Counted from the stretch's first letter, positions 27,619 through 36,435 are shown. The stretch: DNA of 64,000 nt from Oceanococcus sp041619555 (GCA_041619555.1 JBFKDQ010000001.1:1-64000); one strand, 5' to 3'. Translations and numbers: made by a program. Notes: generated by a model not told the origin, from the letters alone.

Positions 27619-28259
27619 CAGGCTTCGCCGTTCCAGTTCGCAAAATTGACCAATAACTGCATCCCGGCCGACTGGCTTTTTTCGGGATGAAACTGCGTGG
27701 CGAACACGCCGTCGCGTAACAGCACGGAACAGAAGCGCTCGCCAAAGTATTCGGTGCAACCCAGGATATGTTCCTCGTTCAGAGGCCTGGCGTAGTAGCT
27801 GTGGACGAAATAGAACCAGGCATCCTGCTCTACATTTCTGAGCAACGGGTGTTCACGCTGAAAATGCACCTGATTCCATCCCATATGCGGGATCTTGCGG
27901 CGCTCGCCGCCCCGCTCCAGCGGTGCGAAATGCCGTACCTGCCCCGGGAATACACCCAGCGCATCCACGCCATTGTTCTCTTCGGAGTAATCCAGCAGCA
28001 CCTGCATGCCAAGACAGATCCCCAGCAGCGGAACCTCGCCGATCACCTCCTCCACGAACTCGTTCAGCTCCAGACGCTTGAGTTCGTTCATGCATTGCCG
28101 CACGCCGCCGACGCCGGGCAGCACCAGACGATCTGCCTTGCGCAACTTGTCCGGGTCATAGCTCACTTCGATCCGCGATTCGCCCGCCGCGCGGCCAAGC
28201 GCACTGGACAGGGAATGCAGATTGCCCATGCCGTAGTCAATCACACCGATGGTTGACAC
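27618..28259 (-). CDS. hisH: Imidazole glycerol phosphate synthase, glutamine amidotransferase subunit
   Basis: Class I glutaminase that feeds ammonia to HisF. Product is 213 residues, with catalytic Cys82 in LLGICLGMQVLL and the His-Glu pair in ATQFHPEKSQ. The N-terminus IGVIDYGMGNLHSL is standard. The loop usually reading PGVGAF is PGVGGVRQCM here, a modest deviation near the oxyanion strand. It starts 21 bases after hisB. Confidence 0.96.
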   Translation of the reverse strand: MSTIGVIDYGMGNLHSLSSALGRAAGESRIEVSYDPDKLRKADRLVLPGVGGVRQCMNELKRLELNEFVEEVIGEVPLLGICLGMQVLLDYSEENNGVDALGVFPGQVRHFAPLERGGERRKIPHMGWNQVHFQREHPLLRNVEQDAWFYFVHSYYARPLNEEHILGCTEYFGERFCSVLLRDGVFATQFHPEKSQSAGMQLLVNFANWNGEA

Positions 28260-28280
28260 GAAATCAAGCCCTTCAGGTCG

Positions 28281-28901
28281 CTACAGCGCCCCTTTTGTTG
28301 ATGGAATACCGGCCATGCGCACATCCGGCGCACAGGCCATCCGCAAAGCGCGGCCAAACGCCTTGAACACGGTTTCCGCGACATGATGCGCATTCAGCCC
28401 TTGCAGACAGTCGATATGCAGGGTGACCTGCGCATGATTGACAAAGCCCTGAAAGAATTCGCGCAGCAAATCCACATCGAACTGGCCGATGCGTGCCCGC
28501 GGAAAATCGACCCGGTAGAACAGGCCCGGTCGACCGGAAAGATCCAGCACCACCCGCGATAGCGCTTCATCCAGCGGGACATAGGCGTGACCGTAGCGTT
28601 GAATGCCGGCCTTGTCGCCAACCGCGGCGGCAAAGGCCTGTCCCAGCGTGATCCCGACATCCTCGACGGTGTGATGATCATCGATCTGCAGATCGCCATC
28701 GGCCTTGAGGCTCAAATCCAGGGCGCCGTGCCGCACCACCTGATCCAGCATATGATCGAAAAACGGAATACCCGAGTTCAATTCAGCATGACCGCAGCCA
28801 TCAAGATTCAGTTCGACCTGAATTTGTGTTTCGCGAGTAGTACGCGCCACCGAGGCTTGGCGGGAAGACATGTAAATCACATGGTTGGCAATGGACGGCA
28901 T
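28281..28901 (-). CDS. hisB: Imidazoleglycerol-phosphate dehydratase (monofunctional)
   Basis: Dehydrates imidazole glycerol phosphate to imidazole acetol phosphate. The 206-residue product contains the two manganese-binding repeats: DDHHTVEDVGITLGQA and GLNAHHVAETVFKAFGRAL, plus FFDHMLDQVVRHG. There is no N-terminal histidinol-phosphatase domain, so this is the Pseudomonas-type single-function HisB rather than the fused enteric/xanthomonad form. The ATG at 28901 has a CGGAG ribosome-binding site six bases upstream; an ATG at 28871 would give a family-average 196 residues but lacks such a site. First gene of the his-tat unit; its promoter must lie within the 114 bases to the divergent gene at 29016. 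Confidence 0.95.
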   Translation of the reverse strand: MPSIANHVIYMSSRQASVARTTRETQIQVELNLDGCGHAELNSGIPFFDHMLDQVVRHGALDLSLKADGDLQIDDHHTVEDVGITLGQAFAAAVGDKAGIQRYGHAYVPLDEALSRVVLDLSGRPGLFYRVDFPRARIGQFDVDLLREFFQGFVNHAQVTLHIDCLQGLNAHHVAETVFKAFGRALRMACAPDVRMAGIPSTKGAL

Positions 28902-29015
28902 AGGATACTCCGAGCCGCTGCCAACGCCTAGCCTGCCGCCTCATTCACAGTTTCATCACCGCCGTCCGAACAAACTGGTGGCCCATTCAGGCATAGACGA
29001 CACGCTGGAATCCCC

Positions 29016-29942
29016 ATGGAAGATGAACTCGGTCCATCGCTGCGCAGCATCCTCCACTACTTTCGCTCACGGCAACTGTTCATTGGCGATGAGCTCCGCT
29101 TGAGCACCCTGCGCATGGCCTGGCTGGAAGCCGGCCAGGCGCCGGAAACGTTCAGCCCCGCCATCGCAGAGCTGCAAAGGCGGGGCTGCCTGCGCACGGT
29201 GCGCAGCATCGCCGGCCCGGCGGTGCAGCTGACCCGCACCGGATTCAACGCCAGCCAGCAAACAGAGCGACCAACCGCTCCCCCGGCCTCTCACGAAGCA
29301 CCGCCAACAGCCGCGCCACTCAAGACAGAAGCCGCCGCGCGGCCGGTTGCCAGAACCGCTGCCGCGGGCAAGGAGACCGTCTCCGCACTGCTGCGTCAGG
29401 CCTTGCCCGCCGCCGGACCGGCTGCGCAGAACAGGCCGCCGAAAGCTTCCGCAACCGGCGGCACCGGGAGCCCGCAGCGCAGCCGCCCTGCACCGTCCCC
29501 GGCGCGACCTGCGCCCCCGCTGCAACAGGCGACCAAAGCCACCCAGCGCAGCCGCGCGGAGACCGACCAGGACATTGCCCGCAGCCAGGTCTTCCGCACG
29601 CGCAGCAAGGACCTCAATGACGCGGTCCTGAAACACTGCCTTCTCGGCCTGACCCAGCATTACAAGTTGCGCGCGCACGGCCAGCTCAGCTACGAAACCA
29701 TCATGCATCACTGGGAAGAGATGGGCCTGAGCCGCAGCGACCTGCTGTACACCCTGGACCAGCTGATCAGCGACGATGCGGTGCGCACGACTTCGCAGCC
29801 GCACGAAATGATCATCCTGACGCCGAAAGGTCTGCGGCTGGCTGTCGGCGCGCCGAAGGACCTCGACGATGGCATGGATCGCTGGCAGGCAAAGCGACGC
29901 CTGCGCCTGACCAAGCGTCTGGGTAGTCTCCCCGCGGCCTGA
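29016..29942 (+). CDS. Unknown protein with two winged-helix-like ends and an Ala/Pro linker
   Basis: I do not recognise this 308-residue protein. Residues 1-78 form a compact helical unit ending in CLRTVRSIAGPAVQLTRTGF, which reads like a small winged-helix domain (helices, then a two-strand wing). Residues about 80-185 are a low-complexity Ala/Pro/Thr/Arg linker. Residues about 190-285 form a second unit (HCLLGLTQHYKLRAHGQLSY, then DLLYTLDQLISDDAVRTT and IILTPKGLRLA) with the same 'wing then Gly-Leu/Phe' ending, suggesting a duplicated fold. No signal peptide or membrane segment. It stands alone, divergent from hisB. A DNA- or nucleoid-associated role is conceivable but unproven. Confidence 0.65.
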   Translation: MEDELGPSLRSILHYFRSRQLFIGDELRLSTLRMAWLEAGQAPETFSPAIAELQRRGCLRTVRSIAGPAVQLTRTGFNASQQTERPTAPPASHEAPPTAAPLKTEAAARPVARTAAAGKETVSALLRQALPAAGPAAQNRPPKASATGGTGSPQRSRPAPSPARPAPPLQQATKATQRSRAETDQDIARSQVFRTRSKDLNDAVLKHCLLGLTQHYKLRAHGQLSYETIMHHWEEMGLSRSDLLYTLDQLISDDAVRTTSQPHEMIILTPKGLRLAVGAPKDLDDGMDRWQAKRRLRLTKRLGSLPAA

Positions 29943-29948
29943 GCCGAC

Positions 29949-30386
29949 CTAGAGCTCCAGCAAAAGGGTGACCGGCCCATCATTCACCAGGCTCACCTGC
30001 ATGTCGGCACCGAAACGACCGCAGGCGAACTGCGGCGCCAAACGCTGGCCCAGCTCACACATGTGGGCAAAAATCATCCGCGCATGCGCCGGCGGAGCAC
30101 TGCCAGAGAACCCAGGGCGATTGCCCCGGCTGCAATCCGCCAGCAAAGTGAAATTGGGCACCAGCAATAGGCCTCCGCAACGCGCGTGCAGATCAAGATT
30201 CATGCGCCCGCCCGCATCGGCAAACACCCGACAGCTCAGCAGCTTGTGCAGCATCCTTTCGGCGGTGCCGGCCTCATCCTCGGGCGCGACCCCGACCAGG
30301 GCCAGCAGACCCGCGCCGATCTGGCCCAGCTCCTGACCGTCGACCGCAACTGCCGCCCGGCTGACCCTCTGCAACACGACCTTCAT
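29949..30386 (-). CDS. dtd: D-aminoacyl-tRNA deacylase
   Basis: Removes D-amino acids (and glycine from mischarged tRNA-Ala) by chiral proofreading. From the ATG at 30386, preceded by GCAGGAG, the product is 145 residues, the family length; upstream in-frame codons lack coding character. The N-terminus MKVVLQRVSRAAVAVDG is diagnostic, as are LLVPNFTLLAD with RGNRPGFSGSA and the Gly-cisPro motif in VNDGPVTLLLEL. NFTL replaces the more common SQFTL. It converges with the unknown gene at 29016, with six bases between stops. Confidence 0.94.
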   Translation of the reverse strand: MKVVLQRVSRAAVAVDGQELGQIGAGLLALVGVAPEDEAGTAERMLHKLLSCRVFADAGGRMNLDLHARCGGLLLVPNFTLLADCSRGNRPGFSGSAPPAHARMIFAHMCELGQRLAPQFACGRFGADMQVSLVNDGPVTLLLEL

Positions 30387-30473
30387 CTCCTGCCCCACCA
30401 GCGTCAGATAATTCCTACACGGGCCGCCAAGCCTGGCTGACAGACCGCCCGGCCCGGTCGCTTCAGAATGGGA

Positions 30474-30632
30474 ACCGTCGACGGCAGAAAGTGTCGACAC
30501 GGTCTCCGGACTGAGCCGTCGTAGACGGCAATCTGGTTCAAGCCTGCCAGGGATGGCAGATTGAACCGCCCCAAGGTTCTCCAGCCTAGCATGGCAAATT
30601 CGCCCGGCTCACTCCCAGCCGGGCATTTTTTT
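30474..30632 (+). ncRNA. Candidate structured small RNA
   Basis: Four stem-loops follow each other on the plus strand without an open frame. Hairpin 1 pairs ACCGTCGAC (30474-30482) with GTCGACACGGT (30493-30503), leaving a two-base bulge. Hairpin 2 is GCCGTC-GTA-GACGGC (30515-30529). Hairpin 3 pairs GGTTCAA with TTGAACC and CTGCCA with TGGCAG (30535-30567), with a GGGA loop. The fourth is the intrinsic terminator at 30602-30632. The plus-strand gene upstream ends more than 500 bases earlier and dtd intervenes on the other strand, so the terminator needs its own transcript. GGA in a loop recalls CsrA/RsmA-titrating RNAs, but there are too few copies to claim that. The 5' end is unknown. Confidence 0.4.
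30602..30632 (+). terminator. Intrinsic terminator
   Basis: GCCCGGCT (30602-30609) pairs with AGCCGGGC (30617-30624), seven-base loop, followed by A and seven T. This is the clearest Rho-independent terminator in the window and reads on the plus strand in front of the TRAP binding protein gene. Confidence 0.85.
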
Positions 30633-30754
30633 GTTTCCACAAGAGCTCCCCTGCGCAAGATCCGCAGGCCAGGCCGGCAGACCGCCGGCGGATGACCCTT
30701 TACAGCCCAAGGCACTACACTAAGGCGCTCTGATGCCTTTGGTGGACCTCTTGC

Positions 30755-31852
30755 ATGAAACGGCGTGAACTCCTGACCCTGGCGGCGGCGGCCGGCGGCG
30801 CGGCCGGGCTGGCCGCCTGCCAGCCCAGAACCGAGTGCAAATCCGGCGATGGCGCCGATACACCGCGATTCAACTGGAAGATGTACACCACCTGGCCGAA
30901 AAATTTCCCTGGCCTGGGCACCGGCGCCAACTTTCTCGCCGACACCATCACCCGCGCCAGCGGCGGACGGCTCACCGTCAAGGTCTACGGTGCCGGCGAA
31001 CGCGTTCCCGCCCTCGAAGTCTTCGATGCCGTTTCGCGCGGCGCGGCGGAAATGGGTCATGGCGCCGCCTACTACTGGAAAGGCAAGGCCCCGGCAGCGC
31101 CCTTTTTCACCGGTGTGCCCTTCGGCCTGACCGCGCAGGAAATGAATGGCTGGCTGGATTTCGCCGGCGGCCTGGAACTCTGGCGCGAGCTCTATGCGCC
31201 ATTCAATCTGGTGCCTTTTGCCGCCGGCAACACCGGCACCCAGATGGGCGGCTGGTTTCGCAAGGAAATCCACAGCCTGGAAGATCTGCAGGGCCTGAAA
31301 ATGCGGATGCCAGGGCTCGGCGGCGAGGTCATGGCGCGGGCCGGCGCCACCACCGTGAACATTCCCGGCGGCGAACTGTTCACCGCCCTGCAATCCGGCG
31401 CGATCGACGCCACCGAATGGGTCGGCCCCTACAACGATCTTGCCTTCGGCCTGTACAAGGCGGCCAAGCACTATTACTACCCGGGCTGGCACGAATGCGG
31501 CCCGACCCTGGAGGCAATCGTCAACCAGTCGGCCTGGGACAGCCTGCCGGAGGACCTCCAGGCGCTGGTCACCGCCGCGGCCCAGGCCACCAATCAGCGC
31601 ATGCTGGCAGAATACACTGCCCGCAATCAGGCCGCGCTCGAGACTCTGGTCGAACAACATGGCGTCCAGGTGCATGCCTTTCCCGCCACGGTGATCGAAC
31701 GCCTCAAGACCATCACCGACGAGGTGATGCAGGCGCTGGCCGACTCCGATCCGTTCGCCGCCAAGGTGTTCGCCTCCTATCGGCAGTACCGTGATGCGGT
31801 GGTCAAGAGCAGCCGCATCAGCGAGAGCGCCTACCTGAAAATCCGCGACTAA
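30755..31852 (+). CDS. TRAP transporter substrate-binding protein (DctP family), Tat-type lipoprotein
   Basis: Encodes 365 residues. The N-terminus MKRRELLTLAAAAGGAAG has a twin-arginine-like RR-x-L-L motif and ends in a lipobox LAAC (Cys22), so the protein is probably a Tat-exported lipoprotein. The mature part follows the DctP/TakP family: KMYTTWPKNFPGLGTGA, YGAGERVPALEVFDAV, the conserved arginine in LKMRMPGLGGEVMARAG, and GELFTALQSGAIDATEWVGP. Members of this branch bind alpha-keto acids and other organic anions. There are no DctQ/DctM membrane subunits in the neighbourhood, so it is an orphan here. uvrD follows after 55 bases and is not obviously related. tatABC is encoded 6 kb away. Confidence 0.92.
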   Translation: MKRRELLTLAAAAGGAAGLAACQPRTECKSGDGADTPRFNWKMYTTWPKNFPGLGTGANFLADTITRASGGRLTVKVYGAGERVPALEVFDAVSRGAAEMGHGAAYYWKGKAPAAPFFTGVPFGLTAQEMNGWLDFAGGLELWRELYAPFNLVPFAAGNTGTQMGGWFRKEIHSLEDLQGLKMRMPGLGGEVMARAGATTVNIPGGELFTALQSGAIDATEWVGPYNDLAFGLYKAAKHYYYPGWHECGPTLEAIVNQSAWDSLPEDLQALVTAAAQATNQRMLAEYTARNQAALETLVEQHGVQVHAFPATVIERLKTITDEVMQALADSDPFAAKVFASYRQYRDAVVKSSRISESAYLKIRD

Positions 31853-31907
31853 GACAACGTGTCTTGGCGCCAACTGCCGTGCCCCTGGCACAGGAGACAA
31901 GCCCCCC

Positions 31908-34100
31908 GTGCGAGTGGAATCCAGCGACGATATTTCGGCCATCATTGAGGATCTGAACAGCGAACAGGAAAAGGCGGTCACCGCCCCGCCCGAACATCGA
32001 CTGGTTCTGGCCGGCGCCGGCAGCGGCAAGACCCGCGTTCTGATCCGGCGCATCGCCTGGCTGCTGCAGGCCGAAGGGGTGTCGCCATTCGGCATTCTCG
32101 CCGTGACCTTCACCAACAAGGCCGCCGGCGAAATGCGCGGCCGCCTGCAGAGCCTGTTGCAGCAACCGGTGGACGCTCTCTGGGTCGGCACCTTTCACGG
32201 CATTGCCCACCGCATGCTGAGACTGCACTGGCGCGAGGCCGGCCTGGCGCAGAATTTCCAGATCATGGATGCGGACGATCAGAAACGGTTCATCAAGCGC
32301 CTGATCAAGTCCATGGACCTGGACGAAGGCCAGTGGCCGGCACGCCAGGTCCAGCAGTACATCAACCGGCAAAAAGAAAACGGCCTGCGGCCGGAGCACC
32401 TGGGGGAGAGCGACGCGCAGGAACGTCAGCTGCTGCAGTTTTACCGCGCCTATGAACAGAATCGCGAACGCGCCGGCCTGCTGGATTTCGCCGAACTGCT
32501 GCTGCGCGCCCATGAACTGTGCCGCGACCATGCCGAGATACAGCAGCATTATCGCCGCCGCTTCGGTCATATTCTGGTCGATGAATTCCAGGACACCAAC
32601 AAGCTGCAGTACGCCTGGCTGCAGGTTCTGGCGGGCGATCACGGCAAGCTATTCGTGGTCGGGGATGACGACCAATCGATCTACAGTTTTCGCGGCGCGC
32701 GCATCGAGAACATCCTGCGCTTCTCCCGTGATTACCCGCAGGCCGATGCCGTCAGGCTGGAGCAGAACTACCGCTCCAGCGGCAACATCCTCAAGGCCGC
32801 CAATGCCCTGATCGACCACAACGGCGGCCGCCTCGGCAAGAACCTGTGGACCAGCGATCCGGATGGGGAGCCGGTACAGATCTATTCCGCTTTCAACGAC
32901 TACGAGGAGGCCGACTATGTGATCGGCGGCATCCGGCACTGGGTCGAAAACGGCGGCCGGCGCTCGGACATCGCGATCCTGTATCGCTCCAATGCGCAGT
33001 CCCGCCTGCTCGAGGAAGCGCTGATCCGGGCCGAATTGCCCTACCGGGTCTACGGTGGCCTGCGCTTTTTCGAGCGCGCCGAAATCAAGGATGCGCTGGC
33101 CTATCTGCGACTGATCAACAATCGTCAGGACGACGCCGCCTTCGAACGGGTAGTGAATACCCCCACCCGCGGGATCGGCGCCAGTTCGATGGACAAGCTC
33201 CGGCGCCACAGCCGCGACCACGATCTGTCGATGTGGGACAGCGCCACCGCACTGGCACGCGAGGGTCTTGGCGGGCGCGCCGCCAATGCGGTGACGGCTT
33301 TCCTGCAACTGATCGAAACCTTGGATCAGGACAGCCAGTCCCTGCTGCTGTCGGAGCAAACCCAGCAGGTTATCCAGCGCAGCGGCCTGTACGAATTTCA
33401 TGGCCGCGAGAAAGGCGACAAGGCCCTGTCACGGCAGGAAAACCTGGATGAACTGGCAAACGCCGCACGCAGCTTCGAAGACCTGGAAGACGAGGAAATC
33501 GATCCCCTCAGCGCGTTTCTCACCCATGCGGCACTGGAAGCAGGCGAAGAACAGGGCGACCGCTGGGAAGACTGCGTGCAGTTGATGACCCTGCATGCGG
33601 CCAAGGGCCTGGAGTTTCCGGTGGTTTATCTGGTCGGCCTGGAAGAAGGCCTGTTCCCCCATATGCGTTCGGTGGACAGTCCCGATGGGCTCGAGGAAGA
33701 ACGACGCCTGTGCTATGTCGGCATGACCCGCGCGCAACAGCAACTGCATCTGTCGCATGCGGAAAGCCGACGCCTGCATGGCCGCGAAATGCCCGCTGCC
33801 GCCTCCCGTTTCCTGAGCGAACTGCCGGCGGCCTGCGTCCACGAGGTCCGTCCACGGCTGAAAATCAGCCAGCCCAGATTCCAGCGCAGCGTGCGCATTG
33901 ACCAGGCCAGCGCCGGCCTGGCGCAGACCCGCGAGGGCGGACTCAAGCTGGGCCAGCGGGTGGAGCACGCCAAGTTTGGCGAAGGCGTGATCTTGCGTTT
34001 CGAAGGCGACGGCGCCCGCGCGCGCGTGGAGGTCAACTTTGCCGCCACCGGCAGCAAATGGCTGCTTCTGGAACTGGCGCGCCTGAACCCGCTGGATTAA
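31908..34100 (+). CDS. uvrD: DNA helicase II
   Basis: Superfamily 1A 3'-to-5' helicase for nucleotide excision and mismatch repair. Product is 730 residues. Motifs: Q motif in LNSEQEKAV, Walker A AGAGSGKT (35-42), FTNKAAGEMRGR (Ia), VDEFQDTN (II), GDDDQSIYSFRGA (III), EQNYRSSGNIL (IV), TLHAAKGLEFPVVYLVGLEE (V) and YVGMTRAQQQLHL (VI). The C-terminus has the tudor-like RNA-polymerase-binding domain LKLGQRVEHAKFGEGVILRF, which separates UvrD/PcrA from Rep. The start is GTG at 31908, with CAGGAG 12-17 bases upstream, a rather long spacing. Confidence 0.96.
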   Translation: MRVESSDDISAIIEDLNSEQEKAVTAPPEHRLVLAGAGSGKTRVLIRRIAWLLQAEGVSPFGILAVTFTNKAAGEMRGRLQSLLQQPVDALWVGTFHGIAHRMLRLHWREAGLAQNFQIMDADDQKRFIKRLIKSMDLDEGQWPARQVQQYINRQKENGLRPEHLGESDAQERQLLQFYRAYEQNRERAGLLDFAELLLRAHELCRDHAEIQQHYRRRFGHILVDEFQDTNKLQYAWLQVLAGDHGKLFVVGDDDQSIYSFRGARIENILRFSRDYPQADAVRLEQNYRSSGNILKAANALIDHNGGRLGKNLWTSDPDGEPVQIYSAFNDYEEADYVIGGIRHWVENGGRRSDIAILYRSNAQSRLLEEALIRAELPYRVYGGLRFFERAEIKDALAYLRLINNRQDDAAFERVVNTPTRGIGASSMDKLRRHSRDHDLSMWDSATALAREGLGGRAANAVTAFLQLIETLDQDSQSLLLSEQTQQVIQRSGLYEFHGREKGDKALSRQENLDELANAARSFEDLEDEEIDPLSAFLTHAALEAGEEQGDRWEDCVQLMTLHAAKGLEFPVVYLVGLEEGLFPHMRSVDSPDGLEEERRLCYVGMTRAQQQLHLSHAESRRLHGREMPAAASRFLSELPAACVHEVRPRLKISQPRFQRSVRIDQASAGLAQTREGGLKLGQRVEHAKFGEGVILRFEGDGARARVEVNFAATGSKWLLLELARLNPLD

Positions 34101-34110
34101 GTCACGCCAT

Positions 34111-34125
34111 TGGCGCGATGCGCCA
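34111..34125. terminator. Hairpin after uvrD
   Basis: TGGCGC-GAT-GCGCCA is a six-base perfect stem in the 55-base gap between the convergent uvrD and membrane protein genes. No T-run follows on either strand. A role in transcription termination is inferred from position only. Confidence 0.35.
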
Positions 34126-34155
34126 TGCCGCGTTCACGATTTGATCAGCGCGCCC

Positions 34156-34722
34156 CTAGACCTCGTTGCTGTCGCGCCGCCCACCCGGAGCCAGCCAGAT
34201 CGCCAGGGTCATCCCGCCCAGCAGCCAGGCCACGCTTTCGTAGATCACATTGGCGATCGCCATGTCCCAGGGATACAACCACCAGATCGGGCCGGCGAAC
34301 TGGGCGTACAGGCTGCCGGCCAGCCCGGCCAGAAAGACCGTCGTCACGCGGCCTGCATAGGACTCAACCGCGACCAGCTTGAGCATCAGGCCCATGATGA
34401 ACATGACAATCAGGCCGTGCAGATAACCCATCACAAAAGTGCTCGGCGCCATCGGCTCGCTGCCATCCTTGCGGATGAAGATGGTCGCGATCGGCCCTGC
34501 GGTATGCAGAGCTTGATAATCCGCATTCTCAGGATCATCGGCATAAGGCAGAAGATAGACGCCGCTGGCCGGCAAGGCCTCTTTCAGCACCGCCTGCAGG
34601 CCGGCCTGGTCCGGCACCTGGTTCAAGGCCCCGGCGCTGAAAGGCAGCACACCCCAGTACAGGAAACCCCAGCCAAACATGACCAGCGCGGCGAGCGCCG
34701 CCCCCAGGCTCAATTGCTTCAC
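34156..34722 (-). CDS. Four-helix inner-membrane protein of unknown function
   Basis: I do not recognise this 188-residue protein. Four hydrophobic segments are visible: residues 5-30 (AALAALVMFGWGFLYWGVLP), about 96-118 (FVMGYLHGLIVMFIMGLML), about 124-146 (VTTVFLAGLAGSLYAQFAG) and about 152-178. Between the first and second is a periplasmic-looking loop of 65 residues that includes LPASGVYLLPYADDPE. Trp/Tyr-rich patches (FGWGFLYWG, GPIWWLYPWD) lie at the membrane edges. ppx ends upstream on the same strand 23 bases before its start, so it may share that transcript. Confidence 0.7.
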   Translation of the reverse strand: MKQLSLGAALAALVMFGWGFLYWGVLPFSAGALNQVPDQAGLQAVLKEALPASGVYLLPYADDPENADYQALHTAGPIATIFIRKDGSEPMAPSTFVMGYLHGLIVMFIMGLMLKLVAVESYAGRVTTVFLAGLAGSLYAQFAGPIWWLYPWDMAIANVIYESVAWLLGGMTLAIWLAPGGRRDSNEV

Positions 34723-34745
34723 CCATGACTCCAGACGATTCGATA

Positions 34746-36257
34746 TCAGGCGAAGTCTAACTTGAATCCTGCGGCAGCAAGCCGCTGCGCTTCGAGCTCG
34801 AAATCGGTCCGCGTCAAGGCATGCGCGTCCAGATAGCCTTCGGGCAGACGCACACCGAGAAACCCCTTACTCGCCTGAACCTGCGGGCACGGCGCTTCCA
34901 CCGGATTACGTCCGCGACTCAGAATGACCGCGACGCGCAGCAAGATCGCCAGACGGCGCGCGCGCTTGCGCCAGGGCTTGGGCAGTTCGCCAAAGCGCTC
35001 TTCCGACCACTTGCCACGATGACAACGCACGATCGCACTGATGATCTGCTGATCCGTGCGTGAAAATCCGTGCAGATCCACCTGTTCCAGCACATAGGCG
35101 CTGTGTTTGTGGTAACCGGAATGCGAAATGCTCATGCCGATCTCATGCAGCTGCGCGGCCCAGCGCAACATGTCGCGATCCTCGGCTTCATTCAGTTTCC
35201 AGCTGGATACCAGCTGCTTGTGCATCTCAACGGCCAGATGCTCGACGCGCTGCGCCTGCGCCTGGTCCAGCTTGAAACGCAAGGCGAGGCTGCTGGCCGA
35301 GCGATCCCGCACATCGTCATCCGAGATGCGTCCGAGCAGGTCATACATCACGCCTTCGCGCAGCGCCCGATCCGAAATTTCCAGCGCCTCGATGTTCAGC
35401 ACATCGAAGAGTCCCGCCATCACCGAGAAACTGCCAAGGAACACCGGTCGCCGGTCTTCGCGCAGGCCGGGCAGTTCCAGGGCGTCAATGCGTGCCTGAC
35501 CACTGCAGGCCTGTTCAATAGCCTGGATGCCGGCCCGGGTCAGAACATGTTCGCCGTGCCCCATCGCCGCCGCGACCCGCCAGACCGCACGCACGGAACC
35601 GGAGGCCCCGAGGGCTACATCCCAGCCGTGCGCCCGATACGCGCGGGCAAGAAACTTGAGCTCCGCCGCGGCCGCAAGCCGGGCCTTGCGCATCCGTCCG
35701 GCACTGTTCTGGCCGTCCGCAAAATAGCGCTGGGTCCAGGACACGCAGCCCATATGCACGCTTTCCATCAGGGTGGCCACCCCATCGACACCGATGATCA
35801 GTTCGGTGCTGCCGCCGCCAATATCGATCACCAGGCGACGACTGCCATCCTGCGGCAAGCCGTGGGTCACGCCGTTGAAAATCAGCCGCGCCTCTTCGAC
35901 GCCGGCAATGATTTCGATGCGGTGGCCAATGCTTTCTTCGGCCAGCGTCAGAAATCGCCGCGAGCGACGCAGGCGGCGCAGGGTATTGGTCCCGACGATG
36001 CGCACCCGATCCTGGGGCAAGCCTTTGAGCCGTTGACCGAAACGCTCCAGACATTCCAGGGCCCGTGCCTGGGCCTTGGGCGACAGGGACTTGTCCTCGG
36101 CCAGACCTTGGGCGAGCCGCACCGGCTCGCGCAGGCGATCAATGACCTGCACCCCCTCTTCACCGGCGCGCGCCACCAGCATGTGAAAACTGTTGGAGCC
36201 CAGGTCGACCGCCGCCACCTCCATGGCCTCGAGCTGATCCAGTTCGGTGGCGCTCAC
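34746..36257 (-). CDS. ppx: Exopolyphosphatase (Ppx/GppA family)
   Basis: Releases phosphate from polyphosphate ends; GppA-type activity on pppGpp is also known in this family. From the GTG at 36257, preceded by GGCGGAG, the product is 503 residues; an in-frame GTG at 36290 would add 11 residues rich in arginine. The actin-like ATPase fold shows VAAVDLGSNSFHMLVAR (phosphate 1), the acidic residue in RIIAGVEEARLIFNG-type spacing, and VIDIGGGSTELIIG (phosphate 2). The C-terminal HD-like helical part contains LHEIGMSISHSGYHKHSAYVLE. Its counterpart ppk1 is 28 kb away in this window. It is divergent from the cytochrome genes. Confidence 0.95.
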   Translation of the reverse strand: MSATELDQLEAMEVAAVDLGSNSFHMLVARAGEEGVQVIDRLREPVRLAQGLAEDKSLSPKAQARALECLERFGQRLKGLPQDRVRIVGTNTLRRLRRSRRFLTLAEESIGHRIEIIAGVEEARLIFNGVTHGLPQDGSRRLVIDIGGGSTELIIGVDGVATLMESVHMGCVSWTQRYFADGQNSAGRMRKARLAAAAELKFLARAYRAHGWDVALGASGSVRAVWRVAAAMGHGEHVLTRAGIQAIEQACSGQARIDALELPGLREDRRPVFLGSFSVMAGLFDVLNIEALEISDRALREGVMYDLLGRISDDDVRDRSASSLALRFKLDQAQAQRVEHLAVEMHKQLVSSWKLNEAEDRDMLRWAAQLHEIGMSISHSGYHKHSAYVLEQVDLHGFSRTDQQIISAIVRCHRGKWSEERFGELPKPWRKRARRLAILLRVAVILSRGRNPVEAPCPQVQASKGFLGVRLPEGYLDAHALTRTDFELEAQRLAAAGFKLDFA

Positions 36258-36435
36258 CGTCTCGCTCCGCCTTGGCCGGCGGCGCGCCACGCCGCCATCG
36301 CCATGCCCAGTGCCTCACGGCCATTCAGCTTATTGCGCATCATCAGTCAAGGCCGGGCCCGGTTTGGAGGATCCGCGCACTATAGCCGATGCCCTGATCC
36401 GACGCAGCGCCCAGGGTCCCGGCCACAGGCTTACG

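Larger units (their letters stand above)
30387..30754. other. 368-base intergenic region with several hairpins
   Basis: No plausible protein gene lies here. Its left end must hold the dtd promoter (minus strand; TAGGAATTAT is a weak -10 region around 30405-30415). From 30474 to 30632 the plus strand folds into three consecutive hairpins and a standard intrinsic terminator, described as a small RNA candidate. From 30633 to 30754 I see only the leader of the TRAP binding protein gene, with no clear promoter. Confidence 0.6.

Noticed and set aside
30535..30567. tRNA-like gene (GGTTCAA resembles a T-arm)
   Set aside because: No cloverleaf or acceptor stem can be drawn around it; it is one long hairpin.
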